Shown here: positions 23,201 through 35,587 of the stretch, one piece after another | How the letters are laid out: the number at the start of each line of letters is the position of its first letter | Position numbering within the stretch: the first letter of the stretch is position 1 | DNA from: Onchocerca volvulus | Lineage: Eukaryota > Nematoda > Chromadorea > Rhabditida > Onchocercidae | Assembly: GCA_000499405.2 (NCBI GenBank) | Contig: HG738137.1 | Coordinates: 1,550,001-1,614,000, forward strand | DNA: 64,000 nt | Direction of reading: 5' to 3' | Made by a program: the position numbers and the translations under genes | The notes under the pieces: generated by a model | Told to the model about the DNA's origin: nothing | The model's input: only the letters and a program-made list of their open reading frames with translations | The model's database searches: none

Positions 23201-26123
23201 TACATTGTTTTCTGATTCGGCTTTAATGGATAGTTGGTCGTTGGTAATGTTTAATATATTTTTCACTAGTTGGCCACCTTTGGCCCTTGGTATTTGGGAT
23301 CGATTGCTACCATTTGAGGTGATGATCGATTATCCAGCTCTTTATCATTTATCACAGAATAGTGAAGGATTCTCGCTGAAGGTGTAACTTTCCAGCTCAA
23401 TTTTTTTTTTTGAAAAAAAAAAATTCTTTTCAAAATTTCAAATTTCATTGTTATTAAAAAATTATATATTCTTGCTTATAGCTTCATCAAACTTTTTATT
23501 GATTTATTTAAATGCTTAGGAAAGTTTATTTGAAATCATATTTCAATGCTTAATATTCATTTTAGGCCTATTTTATATGGATATTCACTGGTTTAATACA
23601 TGCAGTGATAATTTTTGTGATTGCCTATCAGACATTTAAAAATGGTTAGAAATGGTTTTTGGCTTTTTTTTTTCAATATTTGTTCAGTTAAAACACGTTT
23701 AATTAAAAAAATTGAACTGTAATCAATAATTTATATTTGCTTGAGATATTCAGGTTATAAAAAAAAAATCTTGAATGAATAAAAATTTCATTACAGATGT
23801 CATATGGCATAATGGTCGTGTAGCTAATTATTATGTTGTGGGAACTATAATTAACATCGTAATTTTATATGAAAAATTATAAATTTAATTTTTAAGAAAA
23901 CATGATAAGTTCAATAATTTGTGATTAATAATTGACTCTTTTTGAATCCATAAAAATAATTCAATTTATGAGTTAAAAAAATTGAATTTAATGATATCGA
24001 TTTGATCTAAATTTAAGCATAAGGATTTTTTGATTTATAAATTTTTAATGAATTATTTTTATCGCAGAATTGAAGATGATTAAAAATTTTCGAATTTCCA
24101 GGCTGTTGTAGTTATTGTCAATTTGAAGGCTGTTATAGAAACCGATTCTATCACCATTGTAAATTTAGTTTTTTTTTTTTTTTAATAAATTTTTCCTTTA
24201 ACTTGAATTATTTTTGAAAATTTCCATATTATTTTCCTAATAAAAGATTTCTTTGTTTCGATTTATAATCTGTAAATGAATGATTAGTGTTTTGCAGAAA
24301 TCTCTCTTTTTTTTCCTGTCTTTTATAATTATTGATTTTCAGATTTTTAAATCGAAGCAATGAAAGAAGATAACTTTTGTTTATGTTAAAATCTAAAATT
24401 TGAAAATTATTATGAATTTCTACTAGATAAATTTTACTTGGCTCATTTTTGATCATTTGCAGATGTCTTGGATAGCATTGCTTGGCTCCATTATCATGCT
24501 ATTTATTTTCTTTTTTTCATACAGTTTAACATCACCTGCTAGTCCAATTATCAGAGTTGAACCAGGCATGGCCAATGCCATACTTCATGTACTATGTTCA
24601 CCTATCACATTTGCATATATTATATTTGTCGTGCTGGTAACTCTATCCTTTGATTTGATCGTTAAAATGTAAGTTTCCCTTATTTATTAAAATAATTAAT
24701 TTCATATTTGAATTATTGAACTTTTCGTGCATTTAGGCCATAGACTTGATCAATCATTTTTATTTACATAGTTTCCCAGGCCAAGCCTTACTTACATAAG
24801 TTTTCAGTCCAAGTTAAGTTATAAGTTATAAGTCATAAGTTATCTACAAAACTATGTATTTATTTGAAAATAAAAAAACTAGAAAAAAAAACAAAAAACA
24901 AAACAATAAAGTGATAGCTTATTATATATCATAGTGATGGTAAATCGATGATACATTTGTTGAAAATATTTTTTTTTGCTCTAAAGAAATTTTCGTTAAG
25001 AAAATACGAATATTTTACAAGAAAAAAAAAAGCCAAAAAAAAAAAAAAGAAAGAAAAAAAGTAGAAATAGACGAATGTAACTCTCATAGAAAAACATTTC
25101 TTATCAATAATTTGCAAGTAATGTCAGGAATGTTTTAACATTAAACTACACTTTAATGTTACAAATTTTTTATTTTTTTTCCCTTAAATATAAAATTGTG
25201 AAAATAAAGCATATAAAAACAGACTGATAAGAGTTAAACAAATTGATAAGAATTAAATAATAATTAAAAAAGAAAAAGCAAACAAGCAGATAAATATTAA
25301 TTTTTTTTTCAGATTTCAACGATCCATGTATCGAACTGTTCGAGATGAAGTTGTTTCACAAGAATTTGATGTGAAACAATTCACTGATCTTTATTATCCG
25401 CTTATTAAAGTTAAACAAATTGTTGCTAAAGCATCTGAATCAGCTCTAAGTCTTGTAAATATACAATCGAAACAACGTACATTAGCTCTTCTTTTATTTC
25501 TTCATGAAAATTACAAAAAATATGCAAATTTTTTTTTTCTTTGGCTTTTCACAAAAATAAAAAAGTTTCGCACTAACTATTAATATTCTGATTCACAAAT
25601 TTTATACCGATTATTTAATTTGCTTTGATTTTGTAAACTTCTGATCTTGAGCTATCACAAAATTTGTAATTTTCATTTCCAATTTTCTTGATAAATTCTT
25701 GTCAATAACTTAAATTTACTCTTAATTTTTAAAAAATTTGCATATTTCTGCAATGGAAATTGCATATTCGTTATTATAAGTATCACGGAACAAAAATTTT
25801 TTTTCTTCGAATTTCTGCTCAGAATTTTGATGTTTTTTTTTGAAAAATTCAATATCAATATAAGGATGGATAAGATAAATCCAAAAAAAAAAAAAAGGAA
25901 GAAAAAGCAAATTTTTTGACAAAATGAAAAAAAAAGACGTGACAAATTTGAAAAAAAAGTAATTTTATGATTTGAAAGATTAAATTGAGAATTATTTTTT
26001 TTTCCAGGTGGTTATTCATTCTCTCAAGAAGAAGGACCAGCGGTACCGCAAAGCGATGTTGTACGATTGTATGATTCTCGGATGCCAAAATTGACCGGAA
26101 GTTCATCAAGTTATGAATTATAA
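14240..26123 (+). CDS. P4-ATPase phospholipid flippase, ATP8A/TAT-1 type
   Basis: Exons: 14240-14422, 15134-15232, 15514-15618, 15907-16095, 16576-16723, 17279-17405, 18110-18243, 18517-18647, 18733-18810, 19009-19158, 19470-19587, 19867-19949, 20054-20173, 20268-20358, 20527-20666, 20837-20884, 21466-21597, 21837-21941, 22201-22389, 22573-22650, 22947-23054 (or 23057), 23184-23381, 23566-23644, 23797-23858, 24102-24158, 24463-24668, 25313-25476, 26008-26123. Phases close to about 1145 aa (human ATP8A1 1164). P4-ATPases use ATP to move aminophospholipids to the cytosolic leaflet, normally with a CDC50 partner. Visible hallmarks: actuator DGET (about 168-171), TM4 PISL (about 352-355), phosphorylation motif SDKTGTLT with Asp near 405, KGAD split across exons 13/14, LTGDK, GDGAND (about 780), and a C-tail GYSFSQEE matching the ATP8A autoinhibitory GYAFS motif. 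The ETAI residues after LTGDK are replaced by ETGQ. Hydrophobic exons 20-26 supply TM5-TM10. The exact TAT paralogue is not certain. Confidence 0.93.
17949..18027 (+). pseudogene. Decayed extra copy of flippase exon 9 inside intron 6
   Basis: This stretch aligns with exon 9 (18733-18810) over nearly its whole length: AAATATTTATGATGAGAATT against AAATCTTTATGACGAGCATT, then ACAAAAG, and AGTTCGCATTTGAATTCACA against AGTTCGAATTTGAATTCACA, ending AATTAAGACAAG against AATTAGGACAG. Small insertions shift the frame and the donor GGTTTG has become AGTTCG. It lies 82 bp upstream of exon 7, so it is out of order and cannot be used. Confidence 0.85.
20242..20279 (+). repeat. 19-bp tandem duplication containing a splice acceptor
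   Basis: ATTTCAGGATAGTGATTAA (20242-20260) is followed directly by ATTTCAGGATAGTGTTATT, giving two acceptors 19 bp apart at the start of flippase exon 14. Only the second (exon start 20268) keeps the KGAD motif and frame; use of the first (20249) would read Asp-Ser-Asp-stop. Confidence 0.92.
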
Positions 26124-28162
26124 GAAAAAATGATCTGATTTAATTTAATTTAAATACAAATTTACAAAATTTTAACAACTATTTTTTTTAAAAAAAAAAG
26201 AAGTTTCAATTACATATTTTTCAATTATATATTTGACATTTGTTGGTTATTAATGAAATTTTTTGTAATATTTATATGGTATTTATTATTGAAAGATAGA
26301 TATTATCCATTGGTATCTCTAATATTTGTTAAATAATAAAAACGCAGACATTGGTATAATCATCAGTGAAGTAATTAGACTGCATGATTGTTGATTTAAA
26401 ATTTGGAAATTGGAGAGAATTATTCAAATTTTGAGCTCTTGATAGACTTTGTTTAATTAAATTTTAAAATAATGTTATAGCTTTATCATTTATTTAAATA
26501 AATTCCAAAGTTTTTTTTAAAAACTAAAGTTGCAAATGATTGAATTTGAGCATAATTTGTGATTCTGTTTGAATTGGTGATCTAAATTATTTCAATCGAG
26601 CATTGAAATTCTTGAATTCAGTACTGATACAATTCAAACTTAAGCTTTCCAGTTCAAATTTCAATTCAACTGACACTTTTAATTTCATCCATTATTAAAT
26701 TGCGGCTTTTAGTTTTAATTTAATTAACTAGATTGAAAAATCTGAAAGCTATTATTTTAATAGGTTACTGTTTTATAGCAGTCATTTATTTTCATTCATT
26801 TTGAATTTCAAATTTTTGAAAACTTCTTTTATTTTTAAATTTTTTATTTCAACTAAAAAATTTTTTTCGTTTTTGTTGAAATTCCTCTTCGGATGTTAGA
26901 TTGATTCATGCATTTCGCGATAATATTCCAGAAACATTCGTTAATTGGTGTTCTAATAAGAAGAAAAAGTGAGATTGTAATAATTGATCGGATTATTGAT
27001 TGCATTCCCTCAATTTTTCCTTTTTTCTTTTTGAAATTAATTTTAATATAAATAAGATTTTTGATCTAAGACAAGCAATTTTGTGATAATCAAATAATTT
27101 TTCAAACTCAAAGATTGAAGAAATATGCACTGAAAAAGGATTTCATTTAAATCGATCATATCTTATATAGTTTTTTCTATGTGACGTAGTACGTTAATTT
27201 CACGTAAATCACAATTTCAATCAATTTGTAGAAAAATGAACATTTCAAACTTCCTGAATTTATCACTTTGAAGGAATTTTGAGCATGACAATTCGATACT
27301 CAATCAGTGAGTTAATTCAGAATTCCGCTTGACTATATATGTTATAAGCTTTTATATCACTCATATTTTATCAAATAATTCGTGTGCTGCATATCATACA
27401 AACATTGTCAGCTAATATGTACTACGTGTAGGCCACGAAATGATATTGTCAGCGACGTACGCTACGTGTAGATAGGCCATAAAATGGCACTGTCAGCCAA
27501 CGTGTGCTGCGTGTAGGCTATAAAGTGACACTGCCAGCCGACATGTGCTATGTGTAGACTATGAGGTGATGCTACCAGCCGACGTATACTACGTCTAAGC
27601 TACGAAATGATACCGTCAACCAACTTGTGCTACGTGTGGGCCATAAAAATGACAAAACATACTATGGAATAAATGAAGAGTTAAGCTGCAAACGATATGT
27701 GAAAACTTAAAACGATTACTTGTCCGCGGTACATTAAAATTGGCTCAAATTAGTGTATGAACGAGGAACGAAATGAATGCATTTTTTTTGCAGCAACAGC
27801 AATAGAGGCGACGACAGGTTTTTGTAGTTTTGTTGTTTATTATGTGGAAGGGGTGTGTGGTTTTGTAGTGTTGCTGCGGCGTTGCAGTGTTGCATGCTGC
27901 AGTGCTGCTAGTTGCATCAGGATCTAAGTTTACTGCGACTTTTGAAACTTTATTGTCAAATGAAACCATGCCAAAAAAATTTTTTTTCCCTGTTGCTCTC
28001 TCTCTTTCTCTATTCTCCTATCCGTTCCTTCGTAATAAACAATTTTGATCAGTTATGAACAATAATATTTTAAATGATAACTGTCAGTTTTAGTTGTGAT
28101 TTGAATATGAAACTTTGGAATTGTTGGTAAATTTTATCTTTTTTTTTTTTTTTTTTTTTTTA
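26124..28162. other. Intergenic between flippase and edc-4
   Basis: It contains the flippase 3' flank (AATAATAAAAACG near 26330 could serve as poly(A) signal), AT-rich filler and the 41-bp minisatellite. A less AT-rich patch at 27780-27950 with GTTGCTGC/GTTGCAGTG words may belong to the edc-4 promoter; the open frame across it on the minus strand has no support. Confidence 0.5.
27404..27655. repeat. 41-44-bp minisatellite, about six units
   Basis: Units start with GTCAGC or close variants at 27407, 27448, 27492, 27533 (GCCAGC), 27574 (ACCAGC) and 27615 (GTCAAC), so the period is 41 bp with one 44-bp unit. The consensus contains GTGCTACGTGTAGGCCAT and AAATGATACT. GC content is above the surroundings. 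Units differ at several positions each, so the array is old. Confidence 0.93.
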
Positions 28163-28163
28163 G
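28144..28163 (+). promoter_or_regulatory. Polypyrimidine tract and acceptor upstream of edc-4
   Basis: A run of about 22 T residues ends in TAG|GC at about 28163, about 80 bp before the edc-4 start at 28246. No coding exon lies upstream, so this is a candidate trans-splice acceptor or the end of a 5' UTR intron. Confidence 0.45.
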
Positions 28164-28245
28164 GCAAAAGAAATATTTTTCTTTTTTGCTTAATTTTGTT
28201 TTTCGTTTATTAAAATCGTTGAAAATTCAAGAATTGAATTGTTCG

Positions 28246-31200
28246 ATGACTGGTGAGCAATTATTGTCATCTCAACTTAATAATGTTTCACCGCCATCAT
28301 CTATACTCGAGAAATAGTAAGTTTATTTGTATATTTGTCTACATAATATGGCAGAATTTTCGCTTCGATGATTAGTCGAACAATTTTTTAATGTAATGAA
28401 ATTTTCCGAATAATATATCAAATATGCTACATCATCGGTTTTCGTTAGATATTTTCTTAATATCTATCTAAATAAGTAATAACTGATATTAGTTGAAATT
28501 ATTTGAAAATTGAAATAGAGATATTTTTCTTGGCGGTTTATTTATACTTTTGCTAGAGTGAACGATGGAATACTTTCATATAATAATGCAATTAATATTA
28601 ATGAAGTTTAAATTTACAGTGTGCTGAATGGTTCCGATACAGTTGTTCACTTTTCGGGTGGCACACATATTATATTAAACGTGGACGGAGAAGATAAACG
28701 ACCACGTGATCGTGATTCCTCGCGTATTTATACCCAAGTTCTTAGCGAATATAAATGGGCAAGTGAAGAATGTTATAATGGTCGAATATTGGCAGTTCAT
28801 GAAAATTTGATTGCTTATCGGTTATTTAATGAAAATACAGGCGAAGCGGTTCGAGTCCTGGATCGTATCACTTCCAAACGTCATCTTATAAAAGTACCGT
28901 ATCCAAATTCTCTTAGTTAATGGAAAGACGAAGAAAATAAAATGTTTATCGAAAGATTTTTTGATTTTTCGAAAGAAATTGTTGAAAAAAGTTTAAGAAA
29001 GGAAGCAAAAGAGAAAATTATGTCATTAACTCTTCGGGAGAATGCTTTTATGGAATTGTTTGTTTATTAAAATTATTAATGAAACTTTATTTATTATGGT
29101 TTCTCTTGTCTGTTCTGTTGCGATATAGCCAGTTCGACTTATTTTTTAATTCACATATTACAGATGGTTAAATCTAAAATAGGATTCCATAGAAGTGATC
29201 GTATATTATTCAAAAATAAAAATTTTTTAATTGTTGTGGGAATTTCTGTAATTTTCCATGAATGAAGTTTTTCTGAATATGGTTTTAATGCAAGAAAAAA
29301 GACCTTCAGAACAAAGTATTTATATACAGTTTATTAATATATGTAATAGGACTTTATAGCAACAGCAGGGTACCTTCGAAATAGATTTTTCTTCTAACTA
29401 GTCAACTGGAAAATTGCATTTGATATTTTCAATTGAATAGTTAATCAATGTTTTACAGAGCTTCAAGCATCCAACTGCCGACATACAATGGGCTCATCAT
29501 GCACCGCTACTTGCAGTTATCGATATTAATGCTAATCTTTATGCATACCATGTTGACAAGGATTGTGTCGTGTAAGTAGCAAATATTTGAAAAAAACTCG
29601 GGGAATAGTTGAAAATTATTTTCCTTTTATTCTTTTAATGTTCAGTATGCTATTATTATTAAAGCGTAAATTAGTATTAAACGTAATTTCTGTGAATGAA
29701 TTTTCCGAATATAGTTTTAATACAAGAAAAAAAGGTCTTCAGAACAAAATATTTAAATATAATCCGAGAGGATGACTCTATTCCACTCGATGCTATTCCG
29801 CGAATTTCATGGTGTCCTTATATACCGGAAGCTGATGAACCACATGAAGAGATGCATATGATTGCTGTTTATTATGTGAGTTTATCTTCATCTAATTCTT
29901 TTAGCCAGAAACAAGGTTATTAAGACCTTAACAACTGGCAGATTAATCGAGGCAATTTAATAACAACTGGTAGATTAACCGAGACAATTTGATGTTTCGC
30001 AAGTGCAGTGACCTTCGTCCATTGAGAATTCACATGAAAACTATAAGTCATATTAAACTGAATCTTGAAGTTAGAGTAGTAAAATTTAAAATGAGAAAAA
30101 TCATCTATTGAGTTGAATGATGTTGTTTGCAGAAATCGCAATAGTGATAGATGAACCTTGAATAGAAAAACATAATTTCACAGATTGAGCCTGCATTCCT
30201 TTTTTTCCAATTTTTGGATCTCTTAGTTTTAATTCGAGAGATTTTTTTGAACTGGTCCCACATTATTCTTTAAAAAAATACTTTGTAGCGAAATACGGTG
30301 GAGTCATTTTCATTGAACATAATCAAATCAGAATTACAATGTGAAGAAGTGACTTTGGAACAATGCGAAAAAGTCAGTGATGCCGTGATGAAGCTGCCAA
30401 TTGAAAATTCTAGCGCAGTTAGCTTTTTATCTATTTTTTTTTCACATTAACGAATATTTTGTATGGTTAATCAATTAATCTTTGTCTGTTTTGGATCTGT
30501 CGGTTACTAATTCATAATTTTAGCAATACTCTTGTCTTCAGCTTCAGGTGATTTGTATAATTCAGGAGGTACAAGCAGTCTGTTTGAGTCCAGATGCAAC
30601 AGCTATCGCAGTGGCGCTTAATTGTGGCACTGTTACATTTTTCATTATTGATGGTGAAGGCACGAAATTCGCTCATCGATGGCAGCCTGAACATGGTAGA
30701 CATATTCAGGATCTCGTCTTCCTGGATAATATCACTGCATCGGATACACCGTAAATTTTTTTTTCTGGCGTTTATTTGAATTTTTTATATAAATTGATCA
30801 TAGATTAGTAAAAGTGCTTCTAAAGTTATCAAATTTATTAAATATATTAGAAGTTATCAGAGAGTAGTAATTAATGTAATGATCCTTTTTCAACACTTTT
30901 TTTCAAGTTGTTTTTTCTGAGGACAGATATGCGACATAATCGTGACGGTATAGATTTTTAATTTCTTAAAAATTCATTTGACTTCAGTGAACAGTTCTGG
31001 AAATATGCTATAATTTCGACGGAAAATGGTAAACGCATTCAACTTTATGACACTGAAAACTGGCATTGTATTGCCCGTTTATTATTTGAACCATTAGATC
31101 AATTGGGTAAACTGGCACTCAGCATACATCCAACAGCGAAATTTATATTTCTCACTGATTATGATGCTGCAGTTCGTTTTCTCTTTCTTTAAATTTTCAG

Positions 31201-34200
31201 CAACATTTTGAAAAATACTGATTTTTTGCTTAGTTATCGATACTAACTATTATTTGATATCCAATGACACAGTTTCATTTTATTAGTTACTATGCTGTCA
31301 TATATTTTTCAGAATTCTGGAAATATCTTAGAAGAATAATAGGACACGTATAGAAAATTTGTGAATTCAGATAATCGTAGGTGAGAAAATCATTATAAGT
31401 AGGGAAATAGCAGATCTCGTAGAAATTGAAAGTATATATTAACGGAAAATTCTTTTTTATTTTTAAACGGAATTTTATCATTTGATGAATTCTTCTCAGT
31501 GTTCTTTCGGCTTACATCAAATCATTAAATGTTGGGTTTTTAATTTAAATAATTTACATTTTGCAGAATATTTATTGCATTGAAGTTGCTTACATTATGA
31601 ATACACCACGTTTTGTTGCATGTACGCAAATTACCTTCTGTCATCCACTTGTTAACATTGTTCCAATTTCAGTCGTTCAGCAAGAGGATCATCATCAAGG
31701 TTAGTTTTTTGTTAATTTCAAAATTTATTAGTAAAATAAGAAAAGACAAATTCGATATGACAGTTGAAAGAAGTAGATCGTAGAAGATAATGCTGAAATC
31801 ATGAATAATGAGAAGTTATAAGATTGTATCAAGATTATGGTAGTAGATCAGATAGGTTTAACAATTATGTGATGTAGGTCGCAGTGTAAGAAACTGTTAT
31901 CGTTTCTTTAAGATTCTATAAGTTATGCAAACTTCAAAATTCCTTAACTTTATATATAGAATAACTTTTTGATATTCGTATGATTTATAGAATAACTATA
32001 AGTTATTCTATAAATCACATGAATATCACAAAGTTATTCTATATGTATGATTTAATATGAATATATAAAAAAAAAAAAAAAAAAAATGAAGGATCATATA
32101 TTCTGCTAAATTGCTGCAGGGCTAGGAATTCTAATTTGCTTGAACCGACTACGATTATTTCTAATTCGTTTTTCTTTACATTCTTATTTGTATTTTAGAT
32201 TTCTCCTTAAGTGATGAAGAAGTTTCTCCGGCTGATATTCTTGTTTCATTTGTGGCTCTCTCTCAGCGGTCACTGCTTCATTTGGAAGTTGGTTTAGAAA
32301 AGTCTCATGTGTCGAATGGTGATGTTGGCTGTGAAGGTAGTGGTGAAGACAGCAATGAACAAATGATTTCAACTTCAAACGTAGATACCACTGACGATGG
32401 GTATCTATTTCCGCAAATACTAATATTCTCAGTTTTTTGAAATTTTGAATATCAGACTAATGGATTCCACAATTCTGTTCTTTAACTCATATTTCTCTTC
32501 AATATCTTTTCAGTGATATGCCTTTCTTCGTCATAAATAATAGACTATGGTGACCTTTTCACATTAAATAAAATATGTGTCTTTTCTTTGGGACTAGCAA
32601 TATTATACTGCAATTCATGATTGAATTCTTTGAATCTAGAATCTTAAAATCTTTCAGAATTTCTTATGATATTTTTCAGAAATGGTGTAGCAAACAGTGA
32701 TAAAAGGCAACAAAAATCAGATAATCTGGATCTTTTGGATGCTTTATATCGTCAGTGGGAAGGACTAAGTCTAAATTTGGAGAAACAAACGGAAGATTTC
32801 GAAAAAAAATTACGAGAAGAAAGAGATCGAACAGATGCTCAAATGCGACAGTTACGTAAGTTTAGTGTTCCGAATCATTTTTTATTGAAATCGCTCTTCC
32901 TTAAAAAACCGAAAATGGTTTCGAAAATTTTTCCTCTTTCTAAATAATTCGATCTCATTTCATTCCTTTTTTTATTCATGCATCTTTTTTCTAAATTGTA
33001 TTTGGTGAATTGTATTTTGATCTTTTTTCTTCTGTGTGTTTGAGATATTATCCATTGATTGTTATTGCTTCATTACGAAAATTATTCAAAATAATTATTG
33101 TGATAAATTATATTTATATGATTGGAGGCAAAATATTAGTATGTTTTTCAAGTTATTTTTTCGATATGTATACAGTGAAATATTGTGATCGTTCTATCCT
33201 ACTGTAATTCCTTTCTCAGCTCAATTTCTTTTCAACAATTAAATTTGTAAGCGACGGATGAATATCTTTTTTTTCCTTTCAATATGAAAATTAGATGGTA
33301 AAGAATAATATAAACAGTTAAAAACGAATATAGATTAAGGAGGATAAAGAAGTAAAAATAATTTGAAATATTCTATTTTTTCTCGAAGAAAAAAAAATAT
33401 TTTAGATTATTTTATGGTCAATTTATTTTTATTTATTTTGGTAGGCGAGGATATCGTATCGTGTGATGAGAGGTTGTTCCTGAAACTGGAATCTTTGATC
33501 AATGAAAATAGGACATCAACAGTAGAAGCAATGCAAACATCATTAGATCTAAAAATGGACAGTGTTATTCAAAGTCTTCGGGCAACAACTGTCGATAATT
33601 TCAAGGTTGGATTTTTCAAATTTTCGATTTTTAATCACTAAATTTAAATTGATAAAACACTTCGGCATATTCTAATAAAAAGGATTGAATTATTCGATAG
33701 GATTCAAATGATTGAAATTTAGAGATTTCGACACTTTTTCACTCTTTTCTCGTTACTCAAACTTTCAAAATCTCAGAAAAAATCAATAAATAATATTTAT
33801 TTTAGCAACAACAAAATATGGATCTACATGTTATTCGGGAAGAGCTTACTAACAATATACGAGAAGTATTGATGGCTACTATGATACCGATTTTACAAGA
33901 TGTTTGTGTATCGCTATTTCAACAACTTAATGAAAACTTTCGCACTGGTTTGGACCAGTATATGAAGCAAATACATACTCTCTGCACCAGTGCTTTAAGA
34001 ACAAATCAAGCAGTCACTGATCCACTGATAGTAAATAATTCGTCTTCTGCCGATCCATCAGCTCTTATCAACCTTATTGAAAATCAACGTATCACTGCAG
34101 CATTTGAAAAGGTCAGTTTAATTTTCCGTCCTAAAAAATGGTATTTATGTTTTGAGGTAATTCTTATACTCTTATATGTTACTTGCCTAAAACAGTTAAA

Positions 34201-35587
34201 TAAACAAAAATCAAAAAATCTGATCAGTTAGTTGCATTAGCCATTTTGATTTATTATGCTTTAATATGAATCACCGTGAATAGTGCACGAATATTAAGGA
34301 TCTTCGAAATTTATTCAATGTTTAAAAATAGATTAATTCTGGGTTTCTAGAAATTTCGTATGTCCTTTGAAATTCTCTAAATTCTATGTTTTTCCTTAAC
34401 TTCTCGAGGTTTTTTTAGTTTTTACTTCTTTGTATTTTTGATTCCTTAAGGATTTTGTATTTAAAAAAAGAATTTCTTTTTTCTGCAGGCAATGATGTTA
34501 AAAGATTTTGGAGCTCTAATGTTTGTTTGCAATAATGTTGATCCAGACTTAATTGCCACTGCCGAACAGCCCCTTCCGCAACATGTTTTGTTATGTCTGT
34601 TGAATCAGTTGGCAACTAAATTGGAGGGAGAAACGGATCTCAAATTTAGGTGGGAATTGTTTTTTCGTATAAAATATTCTCTAATTTTAGCTATTCATAT
34701 TTTTTATACAGAGAAAATAGAGCTTAACGCTTTATCTGAAATTATTCTCACTACTTAACGGTGCGAATAATTTCAGATGGAACTTTATCATGCTTTCAGT
34801 AATGCTTAATCTTCAGTTTATGTTGAGCGATTAACATTATCAGGAATATTCAGTTCTTACTGCAGTGATTTGCATACTAGGTATTGATCTCCTGAAATAT
34901 ACCGGGGATACGAGTTATTACGAATTTTGTTTAATTCATTTATTTGAGATAATTTTAACAAAGCTTTCTTGCTAATTTCATAATTAAAATTTGATTTTTT
35001 TCTTCAAAATTTTGCAGGTATATCGAGAATGTGTTAATGGTATTGCAAGTAAAGGATCCCACTATTGCTGGTAGTTTTCGTCATGTATTAAATCGCCTAC
35101 AAACGGCTTTAACAGGTAAAACAAAGGAAACATATATTAGTGTCATTTATTAGAACCGTATATAGGTATCATTACTAGATATTACAACTGGACAATTGTG
35201 GAAATTCATTTTCAATTAAAATTTAATTAGATGGAGAAATATATATGAATTATTGTCTCATTGTGGCACAGGAATCATAATTTTCGGATAATAACGCTAA
35301 ACAGATGGGATGCAATATACCTCGCAAACTTTTAACTTGAAACGTCTTATCCCTTTCAAATAAAATCAGTCAATTATATTGAATAAATTAATTTGAATTA
35401 CCTAGCTTGAATATTTGAATGGAATATTATGTGGCGTCATTCCAATTCGAATTCTGAAATTTCATTACACTGGTCAAATTTTTTACCATTAAATGTACTT
35501 TCAGCCTATATGGGAACAGATACAAATGCAAGTTTAAAGCGGCGGGCACGACTGATATCACAGTTAACAGCGAATTTACTGAAATGA
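28246..35587 (+). CDS. edc-4: EDC4/Ge-1, enhancer of mRNA decapping scaffold
   Basis: Exons: 28246-28316, 28620-28893, 29459-29571, 29743-29875, 30289-30417, 30566-30750, 30988-31171, 31567-31699, 32199-32400, 32680-32855, 33445-33605, 33806-34111, 34489-34649, 35018-35115, 35505-35587; phases agree and give 802 aa. EDC4 holds DCP2 and DCP1 together in P-bodies. The N-terminal beta-propeller (about 24-410) shows the family blocks ADIQWAHHAPLLAVID, PRISWCPYIPEADE and ALNCGTVTF. A short acidic linker and a charged helix with LEKQTEDFEKKLREERDR (about 500-530) follow. The conserved C-terminal helical region has QLNENFRTGLDQYMKQ, then ITAAFEKAMMLKDFGALMFV and LPQHVLLCLLNQLATKL. Human EDC4 is about 1400 aa; the difference is mainly the missing Ser-rich linker. 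Exon 4's acceptor (29741-29742) was fixed by phase and by alignment to the family. Identification is firm; the exact start is less so. Confidence 0.94.
29241..29335 (+). repeat. Duplicate of the edc-4 exon 4 acceptor region inside intron 2
   Basis: 29241-29335 resembles 29683-29765, the end of intron 3 and beginning of exon 4. Shared blocks are AATTTCTGT, TGAATATGGTTTTAATGCAAG against CGAATATAGTTTTAATACAAG, and CCTTCAGAACAAAGTATTTA against TCTTCAGAACAAAATATTTA. The relic therefore still carries a TTCAG acceptor, placed before exon 3. Confidence 0.85.
31954..32044. repeat. Long near-perfect inverted repeat in edc-4 intron 8
   Basis: Two 44-bp arms (31954-31997 and 32001-32044) are reverse complements with about three mismatches and only ATA between them. 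Each arm also carries ATAGAATAACT at both its ends. As RNA it would fold into a 44-bp hairpin. No element family recognised. Confidence 0.92.

Noticed and set aside
23266..23448. Minus-strand open frame across the flippase gene
   Set aside because: It is the complement of exon 22, which encodes the conserved [11 protein letters not shown] segment on the + strand.
27745..27969. Minus-strand 74-residue open frame upstream of edc-4
   Set aside because: Composition is dominated by simple Thr/Cys runs from GTTGCTGC-type words and there are no splice partners.
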